A program made the position numbers and the translations under genes. 64,000 nucleotides of DNA from Rosa chinensis (Eukaryota; Streptophyta; Magnoliopsida; Rosales; Rosaceae): contig NC_037088.1 of the NCBI RefSeq assembly GCF_002994745.2, positions 2,733,001 through 2,797,000 on the forward strand, read 5' to 3'. Below the pieces are notes generated by a model. It saw only the letters and a list, made by a program, of their open reading frames with translations, was not told the origin of the DNA and ran no database searches. This document shows, in pieces, positions 11,294-21,802 of this stretch (positions are counted from its first letter, which is position 1; the number at the start of each line of letters is the position of its first letter).

Positions 11294-12214
11294 CTAAGTT
11301 GTTGCTTGTGTTGCATTGTTGTGATTGCCACCTTTTAATTGAGGTGCACCTTGTGCACGTGGCCTGTTTTGGAGTCCTTGTTGGACAATGGCGCCACCCC
11401 TATGGCCGGTGGCGCTGTGCCCCTCTCTTCCACGTTGGCCGTTGTTGCCACGTGATCCTGCCCTATTTTGGTGGTTTCCTTCCTTTGTAGGGCGGTCATA
11501 TGGACCCACACGTCCGTTTTGTCCTTTAACTTTAGGATTCCGGTCCTTGCGCCCTCCTTTGGGTGCAATATTATAATTCGTCTCGTGAATTCTCTTAGTT
11601 CCAATGGGTCTTGAATTATAATTCTTCATGAGGATGAGGATATTATCATGTTTCTCAGCTACAGACATAACATTTATTAGCTTATGAAACCTAGTGACCT
11701 ATCCAGCGTTGTATTCACCTCTGTATTGCTTTGATACCAAAAGTGCTCAGACGGGGAAGTTGGAGAAAGTTTTCTCAATTAGCTCTTTATCTGTGATGAC
11801 TTGTCCACATAACCCCAACAAGGATTTGAGGCGTTGAGCTTCTAAATTATATTCAAAGATAGACTTAAAGTCGGCGAAGCGCAGTTTGTTCCATTGAACC
11901 TTCAAGTCAGGGAGGAGGGAATCTTGAATGTTTTCAAAATGCTCTTCAAGCGCAACCCACAATTCCCTCTAGTCCTTGATCGACATATGCTCCATTTGGA
12001 GTGATTTTACCATGTGACATCGCATCAAGATGAGAGCTTGAGCACTCTTAATAGTGGTTTGCACAAATTGTGCATCAAAACCAGCTGCTTTAATTGTGGG
12101 CAGGATCCTTTTGGCAGTGAGATTGTTCTCAACATTGGTTACCCAACTATGGTAATCCGTGCCTTATGCATCCAATTGAGGAAAGTCGAGCTTGTGAGTA
12201 TTGTAATTCGACAT
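11294..12214 (-). pseudogene. copia gag remnant
   Basis: The start codon at 12212-12214 (minus) opens MSNYNTHKLDFPQLDA, like plant copia gag N termini, but a stop follows at once where the family continues. Downstream the frame resumes (GTDYHSWV). 11747-11962 encodes ELWVALEEHFENIQDSLLP and QWNKLRFADFKSIFEYN, the UBN2-type gag core. 11294-11668 is a basic, Arg/Gly/Asn-rich segment typical of the nucleocapsid side. No clear CCHC knuckle was seen. Confidence 0.75.
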
Positions 12215-12876
12215 CCTGAAAAGGAAGAAGGAGAAATAGATTAGTTTCAGAGACAAAGCTACCACGACAACTAAATATTCCGAGTTATGCTACCAAGAAA
12301 TCGATTTTCAAGAATATTTGGATTAGACAGAAATAATGATGTTTATATAGTCATAAATTGATGCTTATGGACGCTCTTAGTCCAAAGTTTTACGAACTCT
12401 CTTAGTTCGTATAGCGTGAATCCCCACGATTCCGCTTTTTAAAGGATCGAACCCACATTATAGAAAAGTAGGATGTAGAAGAAGGGAGGTTGCAAGTTTC
12501 TGAGGAAAAAGAAGAAGAAATTAAAGACAGAAAGCAGGAACTTTAATCTTAAATACTTATTTGGTTAATCAGAGCTTGAAACTTGATCTTTGACCTTTAT
12601 TTTTTTATTAGTTGAAACTGGAGAAAGAGGCCGAAGGTTGCTCGAAGCTTTGGCCGAGTGTGGTTGAGATGGATGACTGAGGATGCTGGGCGTTGGCTAG
12701 CTTGTCAGAGGCGCATGGGAGTGCTGCAGAGGCAGCAAGGAAGGTGCCCAGGATGGCTGGTATGCTGGCCGAGAGGGCTGCAGGGGCAAGCGGGCTAGCA
12801 AGGAGCTAGGTGCTTGGCAAGGCGAACGGTGGGGAATTTTTTGGTTTTGAGTTTTTGGTTTCAGGGTTAGGGCTCG
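12215..12876 (-). other. copia 5' leader
   Basis: Region between the 5' LTR and gag on the minus strand. It contains a GC-rich, repetitive stretch (12640-12830) rich in gctggc/ggcagg words. A primer-binding site is not obvious next to the LTR: the first bases read cgagccctaaccc. No gene. Confidence 0.4.
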
Positions 12877-13085
12877 TGCTAATAACGTATTTAAGGATAT
12901 GAGATTCAAGAGAGAAATTGTGTATATTCATTGATAATAGGAGTCCTATATATAGGGATTACAAAGTACATAATCTTGGAGTACAAGTATTCTTGTTCTA
13001 ACTCGGAGTAGGAAATCTCTCCTATTACAATTATGGAACTAATCTTAATTTGACAGTGCATACTAAATGTCAACATTTTTCAACA
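12877..13085 (-). repeat. copia 5' LTR
   Basis: Minus-strand LTR starting TGTTGAAAAATGTTGAC and ending near CGTTATTAGCA, colinear with 8589-8798 including the ctatatatagg promoter-like block and the gagtaggaaatct segment. Confidence 0.75.
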
Positions 13086-13729
13086 AATACAGACTTGTTC
13101 TTTAGAGTCATATATTACATTACACCAAGTTTACAAATTAAACTGAAATAACAATTCAGTAGGTAAACAACCCTACCACACTCACTACACAGTGGAAGCC
13201 TAACAAGTGCGCACAACAAATAAGTTTCTAAAACTCATGACTGCAATGGTAAAGGACATAGCTCCATCACGTTCACCCTAACCTGCAGGATAGACCCCTA
13301 TACCATTGAATAGTGCACCGAGTTGAAACAACAAATCCAGTCAGATTTTGAAAGCTCGTGTGAGTAAACTCAAAACGACAAAGAAGAAGGACATGCTTAA
13401 ACCATCTCAACCTGACAAAATCGATATGCAATTATCACAACAAAAACATCAAGTTCATATTCTACAATATCATGCTCATGTAAGTTAACTCAAAACTAAA
13501 ACCCACATGCTCTGACTCTTAACTCATACATCTAATTTCACAAAACTTCAACTAAACAATCAAACTCAAGTAACGTTTTAAAACATTTAAAACTCCAATA
13601 ATCTAAAATCATCCTCCATTTATCTCAACCGAATAACTGTCAGCTCAATGACCTTTCAAAATCATTGAAATCTTAACAACCACTTCTCAAAAAAATATAA
13701 AGCACTCATAATTTAAACCAAGTAAAAAG

Positions 13730-13960
13730 TAATCCCTGCAAATGAATTTAGTTTAGGACATCACATCAAAAGCACACAACCAAATCATAGTAATCCCTTC
13801 ATATAAAATTAGTTCAGAAGTCTACATTAAAATCAAATCAATAGAAGTCATAGTAATCCTTGCATTAGAAAATTAGTTTAGGAGATTACATTAAAACCAA
13901 TCAATTCAGAAAACAGTAATCCTGGCATATAATTTAGTTCAGAAGATTACGAAAGAAAAC
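13730..13960. repeat. Tandem repeat, unit about 63 bases, about four copies
   Basis: Degenerate copies of a block containing agtaatccttgcat...aattagtt.agga..tacat..aaaac repeat at about 13727, 13791, 13853 and 13913. They lie within the large solo LTR. Confidence 0.65.
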
Positions 13961-14089
13961 AAGCAATTCAATAATAGAAATAAACAAAAAAGTAATACTC
14001 ATTCATCTACTGATAACATGAATTACCACAACATCAATCACTCGACAATAATTCACATCTTGTGTACAACAATCATCATATAATTTATC

Positions 14090-14192
14090 ACCACTTTGGT
14101 TTTACTGTATCGATTATCACCACCTTGGCACTATTGTATCGATTATCACCACTTTAGTGCTACTGTATCGATTATCACCACTTTGGTTATCA
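14090..14192. repeat. Tandem repeat, unit about 32 bases, about four copies
   Basis: The word tatcgattatcaccac.ttgg recurs four times (14090-14192) with few substitutions, inside the solo LTR. Confidence 0.8.
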
Positions 14193-14832
14193 TAACTTGA
14201 TATAAAAATTCAGCAATCTCAAACAATATCGAAAATCTTTCAAAATATTATTTTCACACCTCAAACCATCACCCAAAATCGTACATACTCCATCCAAAAC
14301 TCAAAGCCGACTTTTCTTCCCAAATTCATTTGTTTCCCTCAAAATCACATTATACAACAATAATCATCAAAAACACGCAAAACATAATGCTTTTCATTTC
14401 ACCAAACAATTCCAAGTATATTTCCCAATCTACTCAATCAAAAATCATTTGTAATCAATCCTTGTTTTTACTCACCCATGAACCATTAACGATCAAGTTC
14501 ATATTTTTCAAAACAAATATTACTTGCAACAAATATGATTTACAACTAACAATTAATTCTACTAAAACTATCACATTATTAATTTATCACCCAAAACAAT
14601 GTGAAATTTACTCACCTCAAAATCCAGCTGCGTCTTCACACATAACCGAGATAAGCATAAAATCAACAAACATCGTCAATCACCTAATGACATCAAGGTC
14701 ACACTTAATAAGACACAAAGTACATAAGCAATTAAGTTCGAAACACGTGAACTATAAATTGAACGACACGTCAATTGAGACGAAACCCCATCGGAGACCA
14801 CCTAAGGCCTCCAAACACTTCTAGGATCAAAC

Positions 14833-17580
14833 TAGGGGTGGCAAAAATCCCCATAGGGTAGGGTATCCATAGGTGATAGGAGCATAAATGTGACGAATAA
14901 CGTGTGAAATCCCTTACACTTTTCTTAGCTATTTCCTTTAAAAAGTCAGTTTTAACTTTGTTTTCTTTTTAGGTAGTTCGTGGAGTGATTCAAGAGAAAT
15001 AAGAGCTGAAAGGGAGAAATGGAGCCATGGATAATGAAGTACTGATGCAGAGGACCAATTTTGATCAACCATTTGGCCAGAAATTACAAGCGAAGTCCAC
15101 GGAAATCTTTGTGCAAAACAGTTGCTGCAAAGCCGAAAACTGCAGTTTCAGAATCAGCTTTCTGGGAGCGGTATTGAGGAGCAATTCTTGCATCATTCCA
15201 GCTGCATCTATGCAGAAAGGGCCAGCGAACCTCGAATATATGATATCATACTTCAACTACAGCCAAATAACCGGTCAGAAGCATCAACAAGGCAGTAGGA
15301 AATCAAAGTCGAAGTATGCTTCCCGATAAGGCAGAAACTGTCAGCTTTTCACGAAGCTTTTTGGGAGATCTTTTCCGGCGATTTTCTTGGAGTTTTTCCA
15401 GAAGGTTATTGATCATTCTAGATGATATGATGTCATAGACCACGTGGGATTCAAGAACCATCCAGAAACTTGTCAAGACGAAGTCGTTCCTTGTCCAAGA
15501 AGGAAGCTTCAGAGTCAGAAATTGAATCCTAGTCAAAACAGGACGGTTTTGCAGAATTCTTCTTTGGACGGATTTCCAGGGCATTTTTGGAAGGTTATTG
15601 CTGCTGAAAATATGAAGGAGAGTCCTAGAATGATTCATCAAGATTTTTGGAAGATTATTGAGGCTTGAAAATTATTTAATTATGCACCAAGTAGGGTAAT
15701 CCTCAAGCAACTAGGGGAGGCTTTCAAAGCAGAATTGGAAAAGGAAACTTAGGCTGTGCGTTCTACATATATAGAGGCTCTGAACACGTTGAAAAAACAC
15801 CATCCTACAGCGCCATCTTCTGCTCCTAAACCCTAGCACACAAAGTCTCAAAAATTCCTAAGTATTCAAGAAGGAAAACCGTGCAATTCACCATCCACTT
15901 CCATCAAGCTCCTGCTGTGCCCTATCTTGAAGGATTGCCTGCATCTAAGGCTGCCTAAAAGTGAATTCGTGGCTCTCCTACTCTGCTCTTTACGGTTTTT
16001 ATTCTTTTGTAATCGAATACTCATGTTTTTAATTGTTGAATTTAAGACGATGTGTGGCTAGTTACTTTTGTTAGGGGCGAGGTTTGAAGCCCCAATTATG
16101 TAGAACATATGTTTGTTTAAATTTAGTTTCTTGATCTGTGGTGTGGATTGGTTGTTTATCTCTGATTGATTGAAAATTTTTACATGTGTTTGTTTTATGG
16201 TGGCCAACATAGGATTTATGCATGTAATTGGAGCTAGGTTTAGAAAATAATTCACCTAATCGTCTTGTTTTCTAATCCACAAGTATGCAAGGCTTTGAAC
16301 AAAAGTTGATGTTTTAAACAACTAGAAGAGCATGCTAGGTAGGCGTTCCACACTAGACTGCAACTCTATAATCAATCGTTTCCATGAGATCTTAATGCTT
16401 CAAATATGTTGACACTATATGTGTTGTTGATAGGATAGCGTTCTATACCTTGATTGCATGTTTGATAGGCTTAGCTATTGTGCGTTCACGTAGACTAAGT
16501 AATTAGGGAAACATTAATAAGGGACATGATCTGCTCCGACTTGTTTCTTGGTTGATTTCTATTCACACCTTAGTAATTGAAACTAGGTTAACTTAACATT
16601 GTTCGAAAGTAATTGGTGGTGGATTTCCAAGTCTCTAAGATGTTCTCCATCTTATTTTCTCAAAACCTAAAATAAAAATCGTTTTTCTTTTATATTATCT
16701 TTTATTTTCGTTAAAAACCAAAAAACCCCAAAATATTGTTCTTGTTTAGGATTGCAGACCACCTTTCTATCCCCTTCTTTTCCTGCCATCTTTTTCTCTT
16801 TTTCTACTATTTGACGTTTTCTTTAGTTTAATATTGTTATTTGTTTTGTACACTAGTTAGTTTAGTTTCGTTTTCTTTTTTGTGAATTATAAAGTTACCC
16901 TCAATCCCCGGCTTGGACGATCCCTGCTTACTCTATATTGCTAACGACTACATCTTGCAGGGTTAAGTTGAGCGCTTGTTTTTAGCGTATCAATAGGGTA
17001 TTCGACCCTAATGGGGAGAAATTCGGGGGAAATCGGGTAACCGGAATGGGGATCCCCAGTATTCAAATTTTGAAATCGGGTACGAGGTAGGGATGAAACT
17101 TTGATCCCTATCCCCATACCCACCCACGAAGAATTATCTGAAATATATATTTTATATTTATTATATATATATTCGATATTATTTATAAATAAATATTTAT
17201 GTAAACTTCATCTTTTTGTCAATATTTAAATTCTGTTAATAAATATGTTCAAAAAAATGAAGATTTTTTTAATAAAAGATCTTTATCAACATGTTAATTT
17301 TCCTCAATTGAAATAAGAAATTTATTTAATTTTGATGTTCGATTTTAACTTCATATTTTACAATCCATAATTATTTGTATAAATTTTTATATAATAAATT
17401 AGTTATATTGTTATCTGGGATTGGGGAGGGTATAGGGACCTAATCCCCAATATGGACGGGATCGTGGAATCCCCAGTATCTTATTACGGAGATTGGGGAG
17501 AGTAAGAGGATGGAGAATGAAGCCGGGTATGGGGATGGTAATTTAATCCCCTTACCCTACACTCCCCATTGCCATCCCTA
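14833..17580. mobile_element. Non-autonomous hAT transposon
   Basis: Termini are TAGGGGTGGCAAAAATCCCC on the left and the inverted TAGGGATGGCAATGGGGA on the right, typical hAT ends. Exact 8-base target duplications gatcaaac flank it (14825-14832 and 17581-17588). The interior excluding the nested LTR is about 630 bases, rich in ggggat words and AT-rich sequence, with no transposase frame. Confidence 0.93.
14874..16992 (+). mobile_element. Solo LTR of a Tat/Ogre-like gypsy element
   Basis: A 2,119-base insertion in the hAT begins TGATAGGAGCATAAATGTG and ends TGTTTTTAGCGTATCA, with exact 5-base duplications atagg (14869-14873 and 16993-16997). The 3' end, with ccccggcttggacgatccc and gttaagttgagcgcttg, resembles LTRs of the Tat/Ogre lineage. 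There are short open frames (15027-15329, 15444-15668) but none resembles a known protein, and there are no internal domains, so it is a solo LTR. Confidence 0.88.
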
Positions 17581-18267
17581 GATCAAACTGCCCAAACAAG
17601 AGGACGATCCAACGGTCGGATCCTCACAGATAAAAAATCGAGATAATTAAAATTATGGAAAAACCCTAACAAAATCAAACGATCTCCAAAAGTTACAAAC
17701 CATATATTAAAATGCTCGTATGGATAAGTAGATAATACTAGTGAAAGAAACTTCCCCAACCCTGGCCAGACTCACCACCACGCACGGCCATAGGCAGCAG
17801 CCGTGAGCCCCACGTGATGACGTTCCAAAAGCAACACCAGTCAATCCAACCGTCCAACTTGGAGAGCACAACATAAGGATCAACTTTGATACCTGAGACT
17901 TAAGCCAAATCGGCCTAGATCGCCGCCTTAAGCCAAAAACCATTGTTCATCAAGAGTTGAAGCTCCTCCGATACAAATCAATCAACTAAACCTCCAAGGA
18001 TCAAAAGAAGACCTTACCAAGAGCAAAACGCGACCTGTTTCAAGCCAAACCGTCGCCGGAAATCTAAGAGCTGATGGGGTCCACCGCCGCCACCACTGCC
18101 GATATTCAATCCAACGTCTGCGGTGCTTTCCGAAGGAAGTCACTGCCAGAGGTAGGAAGAGGATGACTAGACGAGTTGGTCTGGACCAGGTCCGCCGTCA
18201 TAACATGCCGAAAAAGTGAAATGGATCCTGGTCGGGTCGGGCTCTTTGCACACTAGTCAGGGTTGGC

Positions 18268-18270
<3 letters not shown>

Positions 18271-18309
<39 letters not shown>
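18271..18309. repeat. (GA)n microsatellite
   Basis: About 39 bases of GA repeat near the 3' end of the large solo LTR. Confidence 0.95.
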
Positions 18310-18311
<2 letters not shown>

Positions 18312-18733
18312 TTCTGGAAAAATCCGGAAAGTTTCCAAAATGGGAAACTGAATTAAATTTCCTTATTATTTCTATTTATACCAAAATTTCTAAAAATAGG
18401 AATAACTTCCGCTAACCATAATTTCTTCATACAATCTCTGATTTTTGCGTGCCGCATGTCCACGAACTCGTATTGATGTGCTCTACAAATTTTGGGAAGG
18501 AAGTTTTTGGAGAAACCTAACTAATAAAAAGTCAACTCTTGACCCCTCTAAAATAAAACAATTCGAGTAATTATTCGTCCGAAATACTTTCATTACACCC
18601 AAGAAACAACTAATCGCACAACAACAAACAATATAAATTTCGGAAAATCACACAAATTAATAACTAATTTCTGCGGTATTACAATATGTTTACACTTTAC
18701 ACAATCGGACTTGTGTCCACCCATTGGGCCTTG

Positions 18734-18734
<1 letters not shown>

Positions 18735-18819
<85 letters not shown>
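18735..18819. repeat. (CT)n microsatellite, about 85 bases
   Basis: Uninterrupted CT repeat of about 42 units, one of the longest simple repeats in the window. Frames read across it are artefacts. Confidence 0.97.
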
Positions 18820-18827
<8 letters not shown>

Positions 18828-21060
18828 AAGTGTTCCAAGGGAACACTTATAAGGACACTTGGAACACTTATAAGGACAAGGTCCTTAAACCTTATCTGAG
18901 ATTGGGAGGGTCTTCCACATTCTCCAACAAGCCTAACGTGGGCTTAGCATGTGACTCATTTTTGAAGGATAAGTTTGTAAAATTACTTCTTCTTCTTTTT
19001 TTTTTTTTTTGGTTGTAATATCACTTATTTTCACTTAGGTAGTATCAACAAGTCCCCTAAGTCCCCGAATAAGAGGAGCTTCTTGGTTGGGGAGTTCAAA
19101 TATGATGTCACCAAGTATGAGTGATTACCTCGTTGAATGCTATACCCATACTAGTCCCCCAACTCCGTAATCAAGAAGGGACTTATCGGGTCTTGTAAAG
19201 TGTTCCACGGCAGGTTGGTGCCAGGAGCACCCATCATCGAGCTAGTACCTGCAAAAAAGATGTGTACAAAGAGCATATTGATTGCATCGAGGTGCATGAA
19301 TGGTTATATGAGATGCCTGTTATGCATTGTGTCTATGTCCGTATTATGTAATGTTGAAATGCGACGTATAAGTCTAAAATATATGTGGTTATGATAGTAA
19401 AACAAAGTGCATATGATGCACAAATGTGTGATGAACACAATGACACATACATAATGGCCATATATCAACACAATGAACACGAGTGTATCGCTAAAGCATG
19501 GCGAGTCCGTCATTGAAACATGGCAAGTACACCGCATTGAGATATGGTAAATGTAGGTCGTCTGAGAAGTGGGTAAGATGCTGTTGAAGCATGAAAAACA
19601 TATCGTGAAGAATGTATATGACATCGCTGAAGTATGGACAGTGCACCGCTGAAGCATAGAAAATAGACCGCTAAAGTCTAGATAAGATACCATTAAAGAG
19701 TGGAGAACATATCAGTGAAGCATGAAGGATATATCGTTGATGCATAGATGAGCGCTGAAGCATAAATAATATACTGCAAAAAGATAGATAATTTACAGCT
19801 GAAACATAAGGGAGTTACCGCTGAAGCATAGGTGAGATAGTGTTGGAGCATAGATGACATACTATTGAAGCATAGAGAAGAGATTGCGAAGACGTGGATA
19901 ATATGCTGATAAAGCATAGATAAGACATTACTGAAACGTGGTTGCCGAAGAATGTATAATATACCGCTGAAACATGGCGAGTAATTGTACCATTGAAACA
20001 TGACGAATGCGTGCCACTGAGATATAGCGAGTACGCCGCTGAAGCATGGCAAGAATATGTCAGAGGCATTGCAGGTATGTGTCATTGAGGCATGACAATT
20101 ACATCGCTAAAACATGGCGAAGGGAATTGCTAGGGCATGGCGAGTGTATCGATTAAGCATTAGGTGTGTCATCACAGCATGGCAAGTGTATCTTTGAAGC
20201 ATTAAGAGTGTCATTACAACATGGCCAGTGTATTGTTGAAGAATTGGGAAGTATTGGGAGTGTCATTACAACATAAAGGGTACATCGCTAAAGAATGGAG
20301 AGTATAACATGGAGGCATAGATGAGATACAGTTGAAGCATAGAGAAGATACTACTAAAACATAGAGAAGATATAGCTGATGTGTAGATAATACACTGCTG
20401 AAGCATAGATGAGACACCACTTTCTATGATGCTAATGGTGTGTAGATAATGTACTGCTGATATATAGATAATATATTGCAGAAATATGGGTGATATATCA
20501 TTGAAGTATGGATAATATACTGCTGAAGTGTATTGAATATAGGTCGCTAAAGCATAGATAATAGATTGCTAAAGCATAAGATGTTGCTGAAGCCTAGATA
20601 ATACATTGTTGAATCATAGATAAGGCACTGCTAAAACATGGCGAGTATGTCAATGGACACTGTTAGAGCATGGCGAGTATACTCTATCGTAGCACGACGT
20701 CATTGGAGCATGGCGAGTAGGGTGTACAAGTCCCACTGTGTCGAGAACATTTACCATGGTGAGTGTATGACATTCAGGTATGGTGAGTATGGTGTACAAG
20801 TCGCCCCAGTATCGAAGACATTTTTCATGGCGAGTGTATGCCATTTAGGCATGGCGAGTATAGTGCACAAGTCCTCCCAATATAGAGGACATTTCCATAG
20901 TACGAGCAAGGACTGATCTTGCTGGTGAGATTCCATTTGGATATAAGCAATAGAGATGCTAAACATGTAGCAGTATATGGATATAAGATTAAAATGTGTA
21001 AATAAGAGTATTGAGTATAACTCAATGAAAACTTTTGTGGGCATGACACTGTTTAAACCA
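18820..21060 (-). mobile_element. Fragment of a Tat-like LTR element with 3' minisatellite
   Basis: 19042-19110 (aagtcccctaagtccccgaataagaggagcttcttggttggggag) matches the region just inside the left LTR of the element at 44176-49467. On the minus strand it forms the same G-rich purine tract before a TG (TGTTGATACTACC). The LTR would lie to the left, roughly 18830-19046, but the outer border is unclear. To the right there is a degenerate minisatellite and no coding sequence. No primer-binding site was found. Confidence 0.5.
19480..20900. repeat. Degenerate minisatellite, unit about 20-25 bases
   Basis: Dozens of diverged copies of gcTGAAGCATaGataataTac or gcTGAAGCATGGCGAGTa fill 1.4 kb. In some parts the unit ends in a 'gataata' variant, in others in 'ggcgagta'. 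20730-20900 has a higher-order unit of about 70 bases (gtacaagtc.cccagtat.gagacattt.catggcgagtgtatg) repeated about three times. All reading frames here come from the repeat. Confidence 0.75.
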
Positions 21061-21065
21061 TAGGG

Positions 21066-21787
21066 TCAGTGAGAACATGCAGTTGGGCTGTGACTGAGCG
21101 AGTTAGGTGTGAGTGAGCTAATAGGCGTTGAGCATATGGGCGTGTGGCTCAAGCGAGTGAAGCTATGCTCGATACCCAAGTGAGTCATAGTCCAAACAAG
21201 TTTATGATGATGATAATTTAAGAATGGCATTGGGAGATGAATCCCTTGCATGGGCAGGTCAGCCTCTTCAATCTCCAGAAAATTTTCATCACTATCTTCA
21301 GAATCATAATTATCAAAAAGTGGCGGCATATCCAAGTTCAATGAATCTGAAGAAGAACTTGATATACCAAAATCATTAAATGTGTTCATACCTTCATCCT
21401 TTATGTCTGAATCACACATCGAAGCACAGTGATGAAAATGGTCAATATAGCTCCTCGTCAAAACTCTCACTATTTTGGTATAGAATTTCGATGTGATTGA
21501 CACATTGATGATAGGTGGTAACGTTTCTCTCCCTGCCGGAACTCTTACAACCCCGTCGCCGAGTTTCGATGCTATTGACACGTTGATGATAAGTGGTAAC
21601 GTTTCTCTCCCCGTCGGAACATTCACAACCTCATCGTCAAGCTTTGATGCGATTGACACATATTACAAGTTGCTGAAGCATCCTTTTCATTTCAGCCGTG
21701 TTGTTGTTAATGCCACAACCCTCCATTTTGAAACCTCTGCTTCTTCGCCCTGACCTGAGACATGGTATCCACCAAGCTCCTGCCAAA
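21066..21787 (-). pseudogene. gypsy-type gag leader fragment
   Basis: Minus-strand sequence immediately after a primer-binding site. 21637-21787 includes RSRGFKMEGCGINNNTAEMK, like the start of a gag open frame. 21066-21659 carries two internal copies of a GRETLPLIINVSIASKLGD-like segment, then an acidic stretch FDNYDSEDSDENFLEIEEAD. The capsid core and pol are absent. Identification as gypsy rests mainly on the primer-binding site and position, as I do not recognise the protein with confidence. Confidence 0.45.
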
Positions 21788-21799
21788 GCTCTGATACCA
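21788..21799 (-). other. Primer-binding site (initiator tRNA-Met type)
   Basis: On the minus strand TGGTATCAGAGC, the standard plant retrotransposon primer site complementary to the 3' end of initiator tRNA-Met. It follows CCCATCAATT, which ends the adjacent LTR. Confidence 0.85.
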
Positions 21800-21802
21800 A
21801 AT

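Larger units (their letters stand above)
8589..13085 (-). mobile_element. Ty1/copia element with internal deletion
   Basis: Two direct repeats of about 210 bases (8589-8798 and 12877-13085) bound a minus-strand series gag, GAG-pre-integrase, integrase, RNase H. The order integrase before RNase H defines Ty1/copia. The reverse transcriptase is missing. A purine tract reading aaggaggag on the minus strand sits immediately before the left (3') LTR. No clean target duplication was found: cacaa on the left and aatac on the right. The flanks join into plausible solo-LTR sequence when the element is removed. Confidence 0.85.
8442..18683 (+). mobile_element. Gypsy-type solo LTR, about 3 kb, split by two insertions
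   Basis: The sequence starts TGTCACGCCCCAATTTTC and ends GCGGTATTACA, a terminal pair common in large plant gypsy LTRs. Removing the copia (8589-13085) and the hAT (14833-17580) leaves about 3.0 kb of continuous LTR-like sequence without coding capacity. The flanks are atata (8437-8441) and atatg (18684-18688), four of five bases equal, with the left one inside a TA microsatellite. No second copy or internal domain is present, so this is most simply a solo LTR left by recombination. Confidence 0.65.

Noticed and set aside
14330..14824. 164-codon open frame
   Set aside because: It lies in the large solo LTR, is very Ile/Asn/Thr/Lys-rich as expected of AT-rich DNA, and has no recognisable motif.
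18593..18899. Frames with poly(Arg-Glu) or poly(Leu-Ser)
   Set aside because: They are the CT/GA microsatellite read through.
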